DNA from: an uncultured Collinsella sp.
Lineage (GTDB): Bacteria; Actinomycetota; Coriobacteriia; Coriobacteriales; Coriobacteriaceae
DNA length: 12,385 nucleotides
NCBI GenBank assembly: GCA_958453575.1
Contig: CAUDYH010000010.1
Span: 1 to 12,385 of the forward strand
Direction of reading: 5' to 3'
Part shown: positions 1 through 6,013 of the stretch, one piece after another
Numbering within the stretch: the stretch's first letter is position 1
Layout of the letters: the number at the start of each line of letters is the position of its first letter
Translations under genes and position numbers: made by a program
The notes under the pieces: generated by a model
The model's database searches: none
What the model was told of the DNA's origin: nothing
The model's input: only the letters and a program-made list of their open reading frames with translations

Positions 1-60
1 CGCCGAATGCTCGCCATCGAAATTTATCGATGGCCTATTTCAGACTGTAATGGGGTATTC

Positions 61-1605
61 ATGAAAGGTATGGGAGACACAACAGCGTATTTGCGTTGGG
101 GCATTCGGGAGATTATATGCCTGGCGCTGTTCTATTTTACGTTTTTGGCTGGCGAGTACCTCTTCGACATGCGCGTGGCCGAGTTTGTGCCGCCGAGCGA
201 GGTTGCTACCTACGAGACCCTCATCGTCGGTGCGAGCGTAATCGGCTTTTTTGTGCGTCCTATTCTGTACTATCGCCGCCCCCGCGCGATCGATACGACG
301 AGCGACATCACGGGCGTGCTGCTGGTGTCGGCATTGCTGCTGATGATTATGGCGGTTCGGTTTGAGGTGGTAATTGCCGGCGGTTTGATGGCGTGTTGCA
401 CGCTGGGCTACTGCGGATCGACCGCTCACGCCAACTTTGCGCGGCGCTTTGCGCGGACGCCGTACTTGGCGCGCGCGGCGGCGCTTTCATATGCTCTGGG
501 CGTCCTGCTTCAGGTGTTCAGCCACATGGTGATACCCGCGGGGATTCCGCAGCAGTTTGTTTTTGTTGCCTGTGCGGTCGCGCAGGTGGCGCTCCTCCAC
601 GGCGTCCGCCGTGCCAAGCTGCGCGGCGAATCTGAGTTTGGGCCTGAACCCGATATCTCCGAGCTTTCGGTGGATGCATCGGAGTTTGGCGCCAAATGGC
701 GAAACGATCCCGAGTCAACGGCGGCTTTTCGGCGCGCCGTGGTGCGTCTGACGATTGCAACCGCCTGCCTTACCGGGGTGTTTGCCGCCCTCAATGCGGG
801 GCTCACGATCTCGCACGCCGCCGGGTCCGTTGACTTGGGCGATTGGTCGCGCTTGCTGATGGGCGTGAGCGCTCTGCTCGCCGGCGCCCTATTTGACCTG
901 CGCGGGCGCTCGTGTATGAACATCATCATGACCTGCGCCGCCATGTTGTCCACGCTCTCATTCGCTGTGCTTATCACCGATGCCAACGGCGCCAACATAC
1001 TTGCCGCCACCGTCATCTTCTATCTGGGTGCGGGCTTCTTCGTGGTGTTTTTCACGGCGAAGTTTGCCGCCATTTCGGTGTATGCGCATTGGTCGTATCT
1101 GTGGCCGTGTATGGGCCGCGTCATCAATAACGTTTGCGCGATGCTCGTGACGGCACCGGCGGTGGCGATTGTCTCGAGCCAGAACGTGCTGTTGGCAGTG
1201 GGCGTGGGGCTTGTACTGCTTGTGGGCATTGCGATCTCGCTGCTGGGACAGTCTGGGCATCAGGTCTATGACGTTGAAGTGCGCGGCGACCTGGCGTTTG
1301 CTGCTAGCGACCTTGGCACGGATCCCGTATCCGCCCAGAGCGAGCCCGCCCCCGCAGAGGTGCCGGAGTCCACACTCGACGAGCGTCTCGATACCTTCGC
1401 CGTCGCCTTTGAGCTTACGCAGCGCGAGCGCGATATTTTGGAGGCCTTGGTCGCATCGCGCGAGAGTGTTCAAGACATCGCCGCAACGCTCTTCCTTTCG
1501 CGCTCCACGCTTTACCGTCATATCGCCTCGATCAACAAAAAGACCGGCGCCTCCTCACGTGTGGCCCTCATCAACTTTTTCTGGTCCTGGGCGCCCAAGG
1601 ACTAG
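61..1605 (+). CDS. Polytopic membrane LuxR-family transcriptional regulator
   Basis: Predicted membrane-bound DNA-binding regulator of 514 residues. About twelve hydrophobic segments fill residues ~15-400, arranged like a transporter-type sensor domain (for example around ICLALFYFTFLAGEYLF and VLLAVGVGLVLLVGIAISLL). A polar linker rich in Pro, Glu and Ala follows, then a C-terminal LuxR/GerE helix-turn-helix at ~452-514, with LTQRERDILEAL, the recognition helix SRSTLYRHIASINKKTG and RVALINFF. Proteins with this architecture are greatly expanded in Coriobacteriia; their ligands are mostly unknown. I chose the start at 61 because GGGG at 52-55 is a plausible, weak Shine-Dalgarno and because residue 1 then lies just before the first membrane segment. 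An in-frame ATG at 7 would add 18 residues, and the frame is open to the window edge. The gene converges with mgtA. The regulator call is secure; signal and targets are unknown. Confidence 0.85.
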   Translation: MKGMGDTTAYLRWGIREIICLALFYFTFLAGEYLFDMRVAEFVPPSEVATYETLIVGASVIGFFVRPILYYRRPRAIDTTSDITGVLLVSALLLMIMAVRFEVVIAGGLMACCTLGYCGSTAHANFARRFARTPYLARAAALSYALGVLLQVFSHMVIPAGIPQQFVFVACAVAQVALLHGVRRAKLRGESEFGPEPDISELSVDASEFGAKWRNDPESTAAFRRAVVRLTIATACLTGVFAALNAGLTISHAAGSVDLGDWSRLLMGVSALLAGALFDLRGRSCMNIIMTCAAMLSTLSFAVLITDANGANILAATVIFYLGAGFFVVFFTAKFAAISVYAHWSYLWPCMGRVINNVCAMLVTAPAVAIVSSQNVLLAVGVGLVLLVGIAISLLGQSGHQVYDVEVRGDLAFAASDLGTDPVSAQSEPAPAEVPESTLDERLDTFAVAFELTQRERDILEALVASRESVQDIAATLFLSRSTLYRHIASINKKTGASSRVALINFFWSWAPKD

Positions 1606-1628
1606 CCCATTTGGGACGGGGCTTTTTT
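1604..1628 (+). terminator. Possible Rho-independent terminator of the LuxR gene
   Basis: AGCCC (1604-1608) pairs with GGGCT (1619-1623) and a run of six T follows (1623-1628). The arm is short and overlaps the stop codon, so the stem is weak. A second small hairpin, GGCAG-CCA-CTGCC (1639-1651), and the repeat hairpin at 1656-1700, which ends in TTTT on this strand, lie just downstream and could add to termination. Confidence 0.45.
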
Positions 1629-1655
1629 AGCTGTTTTGGGCAGCCACTGCCAGCG

Positions 1656-1700
1656 CGAACCACCACAAAGGGGACAGGCACCTTTGTGGTGGTTTTGACG
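1656..1700 (+). repeat. 45-bp palindromic repeat, copy 1
   Basis: This block is identical over all 45 bases to 4565-4609 and in the same orientation. It forms a perfect 14-bp stem, AACCACCACAAAGG (1658-1671) with its complement (1681-1694), around a 9-base loop ggacaggca, and is followed by TTTTG on the plus strand. It sits 15 bases past the mgtA stop codon in the convergent gap. GGGGACAGGCACC-type palindromes are dispersed intergenic repeats in many bacteria and resemble REP sequences mobilised by REP-associated tyrosine transposases. That family link is from memory and no such transposase is in the window. On the plus strand it could also serve as a terminator. Confidence 0.85.
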
Positions 1701-1715
1701 GGAGCGCCTGTGGAG

Positions 1716-4484
1716 TTACAGCAGTTCGCCGTGGCGGGCGATGTAGCGGCGCTTGGCCAGCTGGGTGAGTGCGATGTAGGCGGCGACGATGCTGACGAGC
1801 AGCGCGAAGAAGCTCGGCGGCAGCGGCATGAGGTCTAGCGCATCGGCGATGGGGCTTGCCGGCAGCCAGGTGACGAGTACCAGACCCAGCACGGTGAGAG
1901 CGCACAGTGCCGGCGCGGCGTGGTCGCGCGCGCTCGGCAGGCGCGGGGAGCGCAGCATGTGGATCACGAGCGTCTGCGACCACATGGACTCGACAAACCA
2001 ACCGCTCTGGAAGAGCGCCGTAAAGGCCGCCATGCCTGCGACGTCGCCTACAGCGGCAAGCTCTGCCCAGCTTGAGCCCACGGCGGCGGGGCACACCACA
2101 AAGAAGAGCACGGCGAAAGTCACGATATCAAACAGTGAGCTCACGGGACCCAACTCGAGCATAAAGCCCTTAATGGACGCGGCATCCCAGGCGCGCGGAC
2201 GGGCGGTCCAGGCGTCGTCGACGGTGTCCCACGGCAGCGCGATGCACACGATCTCGTAGACCAGCGACAGCAGCACCAACTGCAGAGCACTCATGGGCAA
2301 GAACGGCAAGAACAGGCTCGCGACGGTCACGGATAGCACGTTGCCAAAGTTGGAGCTCACCGTGGTCTTGAGGTACTTGAGTAGGTTGCCGTAGGTGCGG
2401 CGGCCTTCGATGATGCCGCGCTCGAGCGCGCCCAGGTCCTTCTGGAGCAAGATGATATCGGCAGATTCCTTGGCAATGTCGACGGCCGAATCGACCGAGA
2501 TGCCGCAATCGCTTGCACGCATGGCGGCGGCGTCGTTGATGCCATCGCCCATAAAGCCCACGGTGTGGCCGAGCAGCTCGCGCATGACACGCACCAGACG
2601 CGCCTTCTGCAGCGGCGAGAGCTTGGCGAAGAGGTGGGTGTTCTCGGCGCGCTCGGCAAGTTCGGCGTCATCGAGCGCATCGATCTCGGAGCCCAGCAAG
2701 ACGTTGCTCGCGTCGATACCGATCTGTTCGCAGACGGTGGCCGCGACGCGGTCGTTGTCGCCGGTCAGGACCTTGACTGCCACGCCCTTGGCCTCGAGGG
2801 TGGCGATGGCGCCCACGGCACTTGCTTTGGGCGGATCGAGGAAGGCCAAAAAGCCCATCAGCACCATGTCGCACTCGTCGGCAATGCCAAACTCGCCCAC
2901 GCAGCGCGGATTGGTCTTCTGCGCCACGGCAATCACGCGCAGGCCCTCGGCATTGAGCCCGGCGACCTGCTGGCGAATCTGGGCGAGCTTATCTTCGGTG
3001 AGCGGCTGGGCGGCACCATCGACTTCGACAAAGGAGCAGATCTCGAGCATTTCCTCGGCAGCTCCTTTGGTAACCATCTGGGTTTTACCCTGGGCGTCGG
3101 CGACAACGACGCTCAGGCGACGGCGCGAGAAATCGAAGGGCACCTCGTCCACCTTGGTATAGCGGTCGCGCAGGCTCTGGCCCAGCATGGAATCGGGTGC
3201 TGCTGCCGAGGGCGTCACATCGGCGCGGTCGATGACGGCCAGGTCGATAAGGTTCTTGAGGCCAGTCTGGAAGAAGCTGTTCAAAAACGCATGGCGCAGT
3301 ACGCGCACGTCCTCGTTGCCGTCGGTGTTGAGGTAGCGCTCGAGCACGATGCGGTCTTCGGTGAGGGTGCCGGTCTTGTCGCAGCACAGGACGTCCATCG
3401 CGCCGAGGTTTTGGATCGCCGGCAGTTCCTTGACGATAACCTGGCGACGGGCGAGGTCCTTGGCGCCCTGCGACAGGCTCGTGGTCACGATGACGGGGAG
3501 CATCTGCGGCGTGATGCCCACGGCCACGCTCGTGGCGAATAGCAGCGCGTCGATGACGTTGCCCTTGGTGGCGGCGTTGATGGCAAAGACGGCCGGCGCC
3601 ATAACGAGCATGAGGCGTACGAGCAGCATGGAGACGCTCGAGACGCCGCGGTCAAACGCGCTCTTCTCGCCGCGCCCGTTGAGCATCTTGGCGATGCCGC
3701 CCAGGTAGGTGTCCGAGCCGGTGGCAACGACGAGCGCCATGGCGGTGCCGTTTTGCACGGAGGTGCCGGTAAAGACGATGTTCTTGCAGGCAGAGAGTGG
3801 CAGCGCGGGGCCGTCGGCGCCCTCGACGGCCGTGGCGGCAGCGGTCTTCTCGACGGCCTCGCTCTCGCCGGTGAGCGCGGATTCGATCACAAACAGATCG
3901 CGCGCGGTGATGATGCGGGCGTCGGCCGGCACCATATCGCCGGCAGAGAGGCGGATCACATCGCCGGGGACGAGCTCGTCGAAGGGGATCTCGAGGCGCT
4001 CGCCATCGCGCAGGGCACAGCAGGTGTTGGAGACCAGGTCCTTGAGGGCCTCGGCCGCATTGCCGCTGCGGGCTTCCTGGATAAACTTCATGCCGCCCGA
4101 TACCAGCAGCATGATGCCGATAACGATGACCGTGGAGGGGTCACGCTGCAGCTCGGGCGCGGCGAGCACGTCGATGTAGAGCGAGACCAGCGCGAGCGCG
4201 GCGAGGATGCCGGCGAAGGGGTCGATGAACGCGTCGGCGATGCGGCGGGCGAGTGTCTTGGTCGGCGCATCGATGGTGTTGGGGCCGATGGCGTCTAGGC
4301 GCTCGGCGGCGTGCTCGGTACCGAGTCCGCCGGCCCTGGCGTCAAGCAGCACGAGGGCGTCCTCGGCGCTATGGGTGGCGGCGAATATGGTGTTCTTGGA
4401 CAGGCCGGTGTGAGCGGCAGGGCGCGCCGTGCGGCGGCGCTTGGAGATAGCTTCGAGTACCGTGGCGGTTTTGAGCATCAGCAT
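1716..4484 (-). CDS. mgtA: Magnesium-translocating P-type ATPase (MgtA/MgtB family)
   Basis: Inner-membrane P-type ATPase of 922 residues that imports Mg2+ using ATP; E. coli MgtA has about 898. All catalytic signatures are present: actuator loop TGES (205-208), phosphorylation motif DKTGTLT (369-375, acceptor D369), TGDND (574-578) and GDGIND (646-651). Type IIIB hallmarks follow, including NLLKYLKTTVSSNFGNV (700-716), IALPWDTVDD (748-757) and WFVESMWSQTLVIHM (829-843). The membrane-4 motif reads TPQMLP (325-330), with Gln at 327 where I recall Glu in enterobacterial MgtA. The start is fixed by AAGGAGGA (4489-4496) five bases upstream. A candidate promoter, a 23-codon ORF and a repeat hairpin lie upstream, which suggests a long regulated leader. 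No two-component or MgtC partner is adjacent. Function is well supported; Mg2+ specificity follows from family resemblance. Confidence 0.95.
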   Translation of the reverse strand: MLMLKTATVLEAISKRRRTARPAAHTGLSKNTIFAATHSAEDALVLLDARAGGLGTEHAAERLDAIGPNTIDAPTKTLARRIADAFIDPFAGILAALALVSLYIDVLAAPELQRDPSTVIVIGIMLLVSGGMKFIQEARSGNAAEALKDLVSNTCCALRDGERLEIPFDELVPGDVIRLSAGDMVPADARIITARDLFVIESALTGESEAVEKTAAATAVEGADGPALPLSACKNIVFTGTSVQNGTAMALVVATGSDTYLGGIAKMLNGRGEKSAFDRGVSSVSMLLVRLMLVMAPAVFAINAATKGNVIDALLFATSVAVGITPQMLPVIVTTSLSQGAKDLARRQVIVKELPAIQNLGAMDVLCCDKTGTLTEDRIVLERYLNTDGNEDVRVLRHAFLNSFFQTGLKNLIDLAVIDRADVTPSAAAPDSMLGQSLRDRYTKVDEVPFDFSRRRLSVVVADAQGKTQMVTKGAAEEMLEICSFVEVDGAAQPLTEDKLAQIRQQVAGLNAEGLRVIAVAQKTNPRCVGEFGIADECDMVLMGFLAFLDPPKASAVGAIATLEAKGVAVKVLTGDNDRVAATVCEQIGIDASNVLLGSEIDALDDAELAERAENTHLFAKLSPLQKARLVRVMRELLGHTVGFMGDGINDAAAMRASDCGISVDSAVDIAKESADIILLQKDLGALERGIIEGRRTYGNLLKYLKTTVSSNFGNVLSVTVASLFLPFLPMSALQLVLLSLVYEIVCIALPWDTVDDAWTARPRAWDAASIKGFMLELGPVSSLFDIVTFAVLFFVVCPAAVGSSWAELAAVGDVAGMAAFTALFQSGWFVESMWSQTLVIHMLRSPRLPSARDHAAPALCALTVLGLVLVTWLPASPIADALDLMPLPPSFFALLVSIVAAYIALTQLAKRRYIARHGELL

Positions 4485-4488
4485 AGGG

Positions 4489-4496
4489 TCCTCCTT
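4489..4496 (-). promoter_or_regulatory. Ribosome binding site of mgtA
   Basis: Read on the minus strand, AAGGAGGA lies with its AGGAGG core five bases before the ATG at 4484. A second in-frame ATG two codons later would be spaced eleven bases away, so the first ATG is the better start. Confidence 0.8.
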
Positions 4497-4564
4497 GATG
4501 AAGGGAGTTAGCGTACGTGTCGTATTTGCTTCAAAAAACCTAGATGTCGCTCACGTCATGCTCT

Positions 4565-4609
4565 CGAACCACCACAAAGGGGACAGGCACCTTTGTGGTG
4601 GTTTTGACG
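4565..4609 (+). repeat. 45-bp palindromic repeat, copy 2, in the mgtA leader
   Basis: Identical to 1656-1700. The 14-bp stem is 4567-4580 with 4590-4603 around the loop ggacaggca. It lies between the candidate leader ORF (stop at 4625) and the mgtA start (4484), so it would fold in the mgtA leader transcript. On the minus strand the stem has no T run, so it is not an ordinary terminator for mgtA; on the plus strand it ends in TTTTG. A second GGTTCG at 4613-4618 could compete with the left arm in pairing, but only over six bases. Confidence 0.85.
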
Positions 4610-4624
4610 ATCGGTTCGTGGCGC

Positions 4625-4696
4625 TTATGCGTGTGCGGAATCCTCGCGGCGTGCCGAGGGCGACATGCAGGTTTTTCGACTATGACTGCCTTCCAT
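4625..4696 (-). CDS. Candidate 23-residue leader peptide upstream of mgtA
   Basis: Short ORF on the mgtA strand encoding MEGSHSRKTCMSPSARREDS followed by AHA and a TAA stop. TAAGGAGGTG (4701-4710) precedes the ATG with six bases between GGAGG and the start, an almost perfect ribosome binding site, and a promoter-like sequence lies about 65 bases further upstream. The ORF ends 140 bases before mgtA. In enterobacteria mgtA is controlled by translation of a short leader peptide, MgtL, and of comparable length; by analogy this ORF could couple ribosome progress to folding of the mgtA leader. The peptide has one proline and an Arg-Arg-Glu-Asp stretch, so it does not resemble the proline-rich MgtL. 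I know of no homologue. Chance occurrence is possible, but the site and placement argue for translation. Confidence 0.4.
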   Translation of the reverse strand: MEGSHSRKTCMSPSARREDSAHA

Positions 4697-4762
4697 GGCA
4701 CACCTCCTTAAGGCCGAGCGCTGCGCGTTTTGGGTATCTCGTACCCGTTACAATCCGCCCGT

Positions 4763-4791
4763 ATTCTTGATGAGGGGGTTTGCCGTGTCAA
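4763..4791 (-). promoter_or_regulatory. Candidate sigma-70-type promoter of mgtA
   Basis: On the minus strand a perfect -35 TTGACA (4786-4791) is followed, after exactly 17 bases, by AAGAAT (4763-4768), four of six matches to TATAAT. Transcription would begin near 4756, about 60 bases before the 23-codon ORF and about 270 before mgtA, giving a long leader. A small hairpin, GGGTA-5-TACCC (4732-4746), falls in the first part of that leader. Confidence 0.55.
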
Positions 4792-4920
4792 CCCCAATGT
4801 TTGGAAAACCATTGCCCCTGACAAAGCCTTTACAGAATGCCGAGGCCCCAAAGCGCGCCCGCAACGCGCCCTGCCTGCGCTAAACTGGAAGGCACGTACG
4901 CGATTACGAGAGGAGCCCGC

Positions 4921-5601
4921 ATGGAGGCTTACAAGCAAGAGTTCATCAAGTTCATGGTTGAGTCCGACGTTCTTAAGTTCGGCAGCTTTACGCTCAAGAG
5001 CGGCCGTCAGTCCCCGTTCTTTATGAATGCTGGCGCTTACGTGACGGGCTACCAGCTCAAGAAGCTGGGCGAGTATTACGCCCAGGCAATCCACGATAAC
5101 TTTGGCGACGACTTTGACGTGCTGTTTGGACCGGCCTACAAGGGTATTCCGCTGGCCGTCGTGACCGCAATTGCCTACCACGAGTTGTACGGCAAGGAGG
5201 TCAAGTACTGCTGCGATCGCAAGGAGGCCAAGGACCACGGCGCTGACAAGGGCAACCTGCTGGGCTACGAGCCCCAGGACGGCGACCGCGTGGTCATGGT
5301 CGAGGACGTCACCACCAGCGGTAAGTCCATCGACGAGACCTATCCCAAGGTCAAGGCTGCTGCCGATGTCGAGATCAAGGGCCTGATTGTGTCCCTCAAC
5401 CGCATGGAGGTCGGCAAGGGTGGCGTGACCACCGCGCAGAAGGAGATCGAGGCCAAGTACGGTTTCCCCGTCGCGAGCATCGTCTCCATGGCTGAGGTCG
5501 TCGAGACCCTCTACAACCACGAGATCGACGGCAAAGTCGTCATCGACGACGAGCTCAAGACCGCCATCGACGCCTACTACGAGCAGTACGGCGTCAAGTA
5601 G
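4921..5601 (+). CDS. pyrE: Orotate phosphoribosyltransferase
   Basis: Cytoplasmic enzyme of 226 residues that joins orotate to PRPP, giving orotidine 5'-phosphate, the fifth step of pyrimidine synthesis. It resembles the E. coli-type PyrE along its length: FGSFTLKSGRQSPFFMNAG (20-38), LFGPAYKGIPLA (68-79), the flexible catalytic-loop sequence CDRKEAKDHG (98-107) and the PRPP-binding motif VVMVEDVTTSGKS (124-136). The start at 4921 is set by GAGAGGAG a few bases upstream; the frame is open to an upstream ATG at 4837, but that extension is rich in Arg and Pro, has no ribosome site and is absent from the family. It stands alone, divergent from mgtA, without other pyr genes in view. A weak -10-like TAAACT (4881-4886) has no clear -35, so the promoter is unresolved. 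Confidence 0.96.
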   Translation: MEAYKQEFIKFMVESDVLKFGSFTLKSGRQSPFFMNAGAYVTGYQLKKLGEYYAQAIHDNFGDDFDVLFGPAYKGIPLAVVTAIAYHELYGKEVKYCCDRKEAKDHGADKGNLLGYEPQDGDRVVMVEDVTTSGKSIDETYPKVKAAADVEIKGLIVSLNRMEVGKGGVTTAQKEIEAKYGFPVASIVSMAEVVETLYNHEIDGKVVIDDELKTAIDAYYEQYGVK

Positions 5602-5616
5602 GTTCCGCCTCCGTTA

Positions 5617-5644
5617 GTTACGCGGTTTTACCAAACCGCGTAAC
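5617..5644. repeat. Perfect stem-loop just downstream of pyrE
   Basis: GTTACGCGGTTT (5617-5628) and its exact complement (5633-5644) form a 12-bp stem with a TACC loop, 15 bases after the pyrE stop. There is no T run after the stem on the plus strand, so it is not a classic intrinsic terminator, but it may stabilise or end the pyrE transcript. It is the first of several structured elements in the 412-base convergent gap. Confidence 0.7.
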
Positions 5645-5657
5645 GGCTCGACGCTGC

Positions 5658-5756
5658 AAACCCGCCAGAGCGGCAATCTGCCTTTCAACTTCGGCGGCAT
5701 GACCAGAAGGTCAATGCCGCCTCGTTTCAAGGCACCTTGCTCGCTCTGGCGGGTTT
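5658..5756. repeat. 99-bp nested inverted repeat
   Basis: The outer arms are a perfect 15-bp pair (5658-5672 with 5742-5756, AAACCCGCCAGAGCG and its complement). A second pairing joins TGCCTT (5679-5684) to AAGGCA (5729-5734). The apex is GGCGGCATGACC (5693-5704) with GGTCATGCCGCC-type partners (5709-5721, one bulged A at 5713) around AGAA. The whole can fold into one long, interrupted hairpin. On the plus strand it ends in TTTT (5754-5757). It could be a small repeat element, a bidirectional terminator for pyrE and rpiR, or a structured RNA. It has no coding sign I trust. Confidence 0.7.
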
Positions 5757-5807
5757 TCGCTGTCGCTACCAAAACATCGGCGTTGTCCTGGTCCAGATGC
5801 GGCACTT

Positions 5808-5907
5808 GGGGACGTTCCTTTTCTGCCGACACCTGGGGACACTCCTGATGTAGTCGTTGGGGACGTTCTTAAACGACTAATCATTCAAGAACGTCCCCAA
5901 TGACTAC
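5808..5907. repeat. GGGGAC repeat cluster with a REP-like palindrome
   Basis: Three same-strand copies of a GGGGAC-centred motif occur: GGGGACGTTCC (5808-5818), GGGGACACTCC (5835-5845) and GGGGACGTTC (5859-5868), spaced 27 and 24 bases. A fourth, inverted copy is at 5889-5898. The last two form a palindrome with 21-base arms (5850-5870 and 5887-5907) differing at one position, with a 16-base loop; each arm begins, read inward, with GTAG. Tetranucleotides such as GTAG next to a hairpin are typical of REP elements, which suggests that class. The two 45-bp repeats around mgtA share the GGGGAC core. Confidence 0.7.
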
Positions 5908-5916
5908 CCGCAAAAT

Positions 5917-5980
5917 GAGCGTGGATAATCTCCCACTTTGAGCCTGCATCCAGGTCAAAAACGGGAGATTATCCACGCTC
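5917..5980. repeat. 64-bp inverted repeat carrying paired DnaA-box-like sequences
   Basis: Perfect 18-bp arms, GAGCGTGGATAATCTCCC (5917-5934) and its complement (5963-5980), enclose an inner pairing TTTGA (5937-5941) with TCAAA (5955-5959) and an apical CCTG-CATC-CAGG hairpin (5943-5954). Each arm contains TTATCCACG in opposite orientation (5920-5928 and 5969-5977), one base from the DnaA box TTATCCACA. A degenerate 20-base direct repeat follows (5977-5995 and 6006-6025), the second copy overlapping the end of rpiR. It lies in the convergent gap between pyrE and rpiR. Confidence 0.7.
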
Positions 5981-6013
5981 GTTATTTGAGTGTCCAATAA
6001 TCCTCGCTCGTTG

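Noticed and set aside
2565..3542. 325-codon plus-strand ORF inside mgtA
   Set aside because: It is a long open frame antisense to a clear P-type ATPase in GC-rich DNA; its composition is the complement of mgtA codons and it has no recognisable domain.
4770..4883. 37-codon plus-strand ORF upstream of pyrE, as a pyrE leader peptide
   Set aside because: It has no ribosome site, overlaps the mgtA promoter and ends in a stretch rich in Arg and Ala read from GC-rich sequence. A TACAAT at 4749-4754 upstream has no -35 partner.
5614..5832. 72-codon minus-strand ORF across the intergenic repeats
   Set aside because: It is made of the 99-bp inverted repeat and the pyrE hairpin read through, has no ribosome site, and resembles no protein I know.
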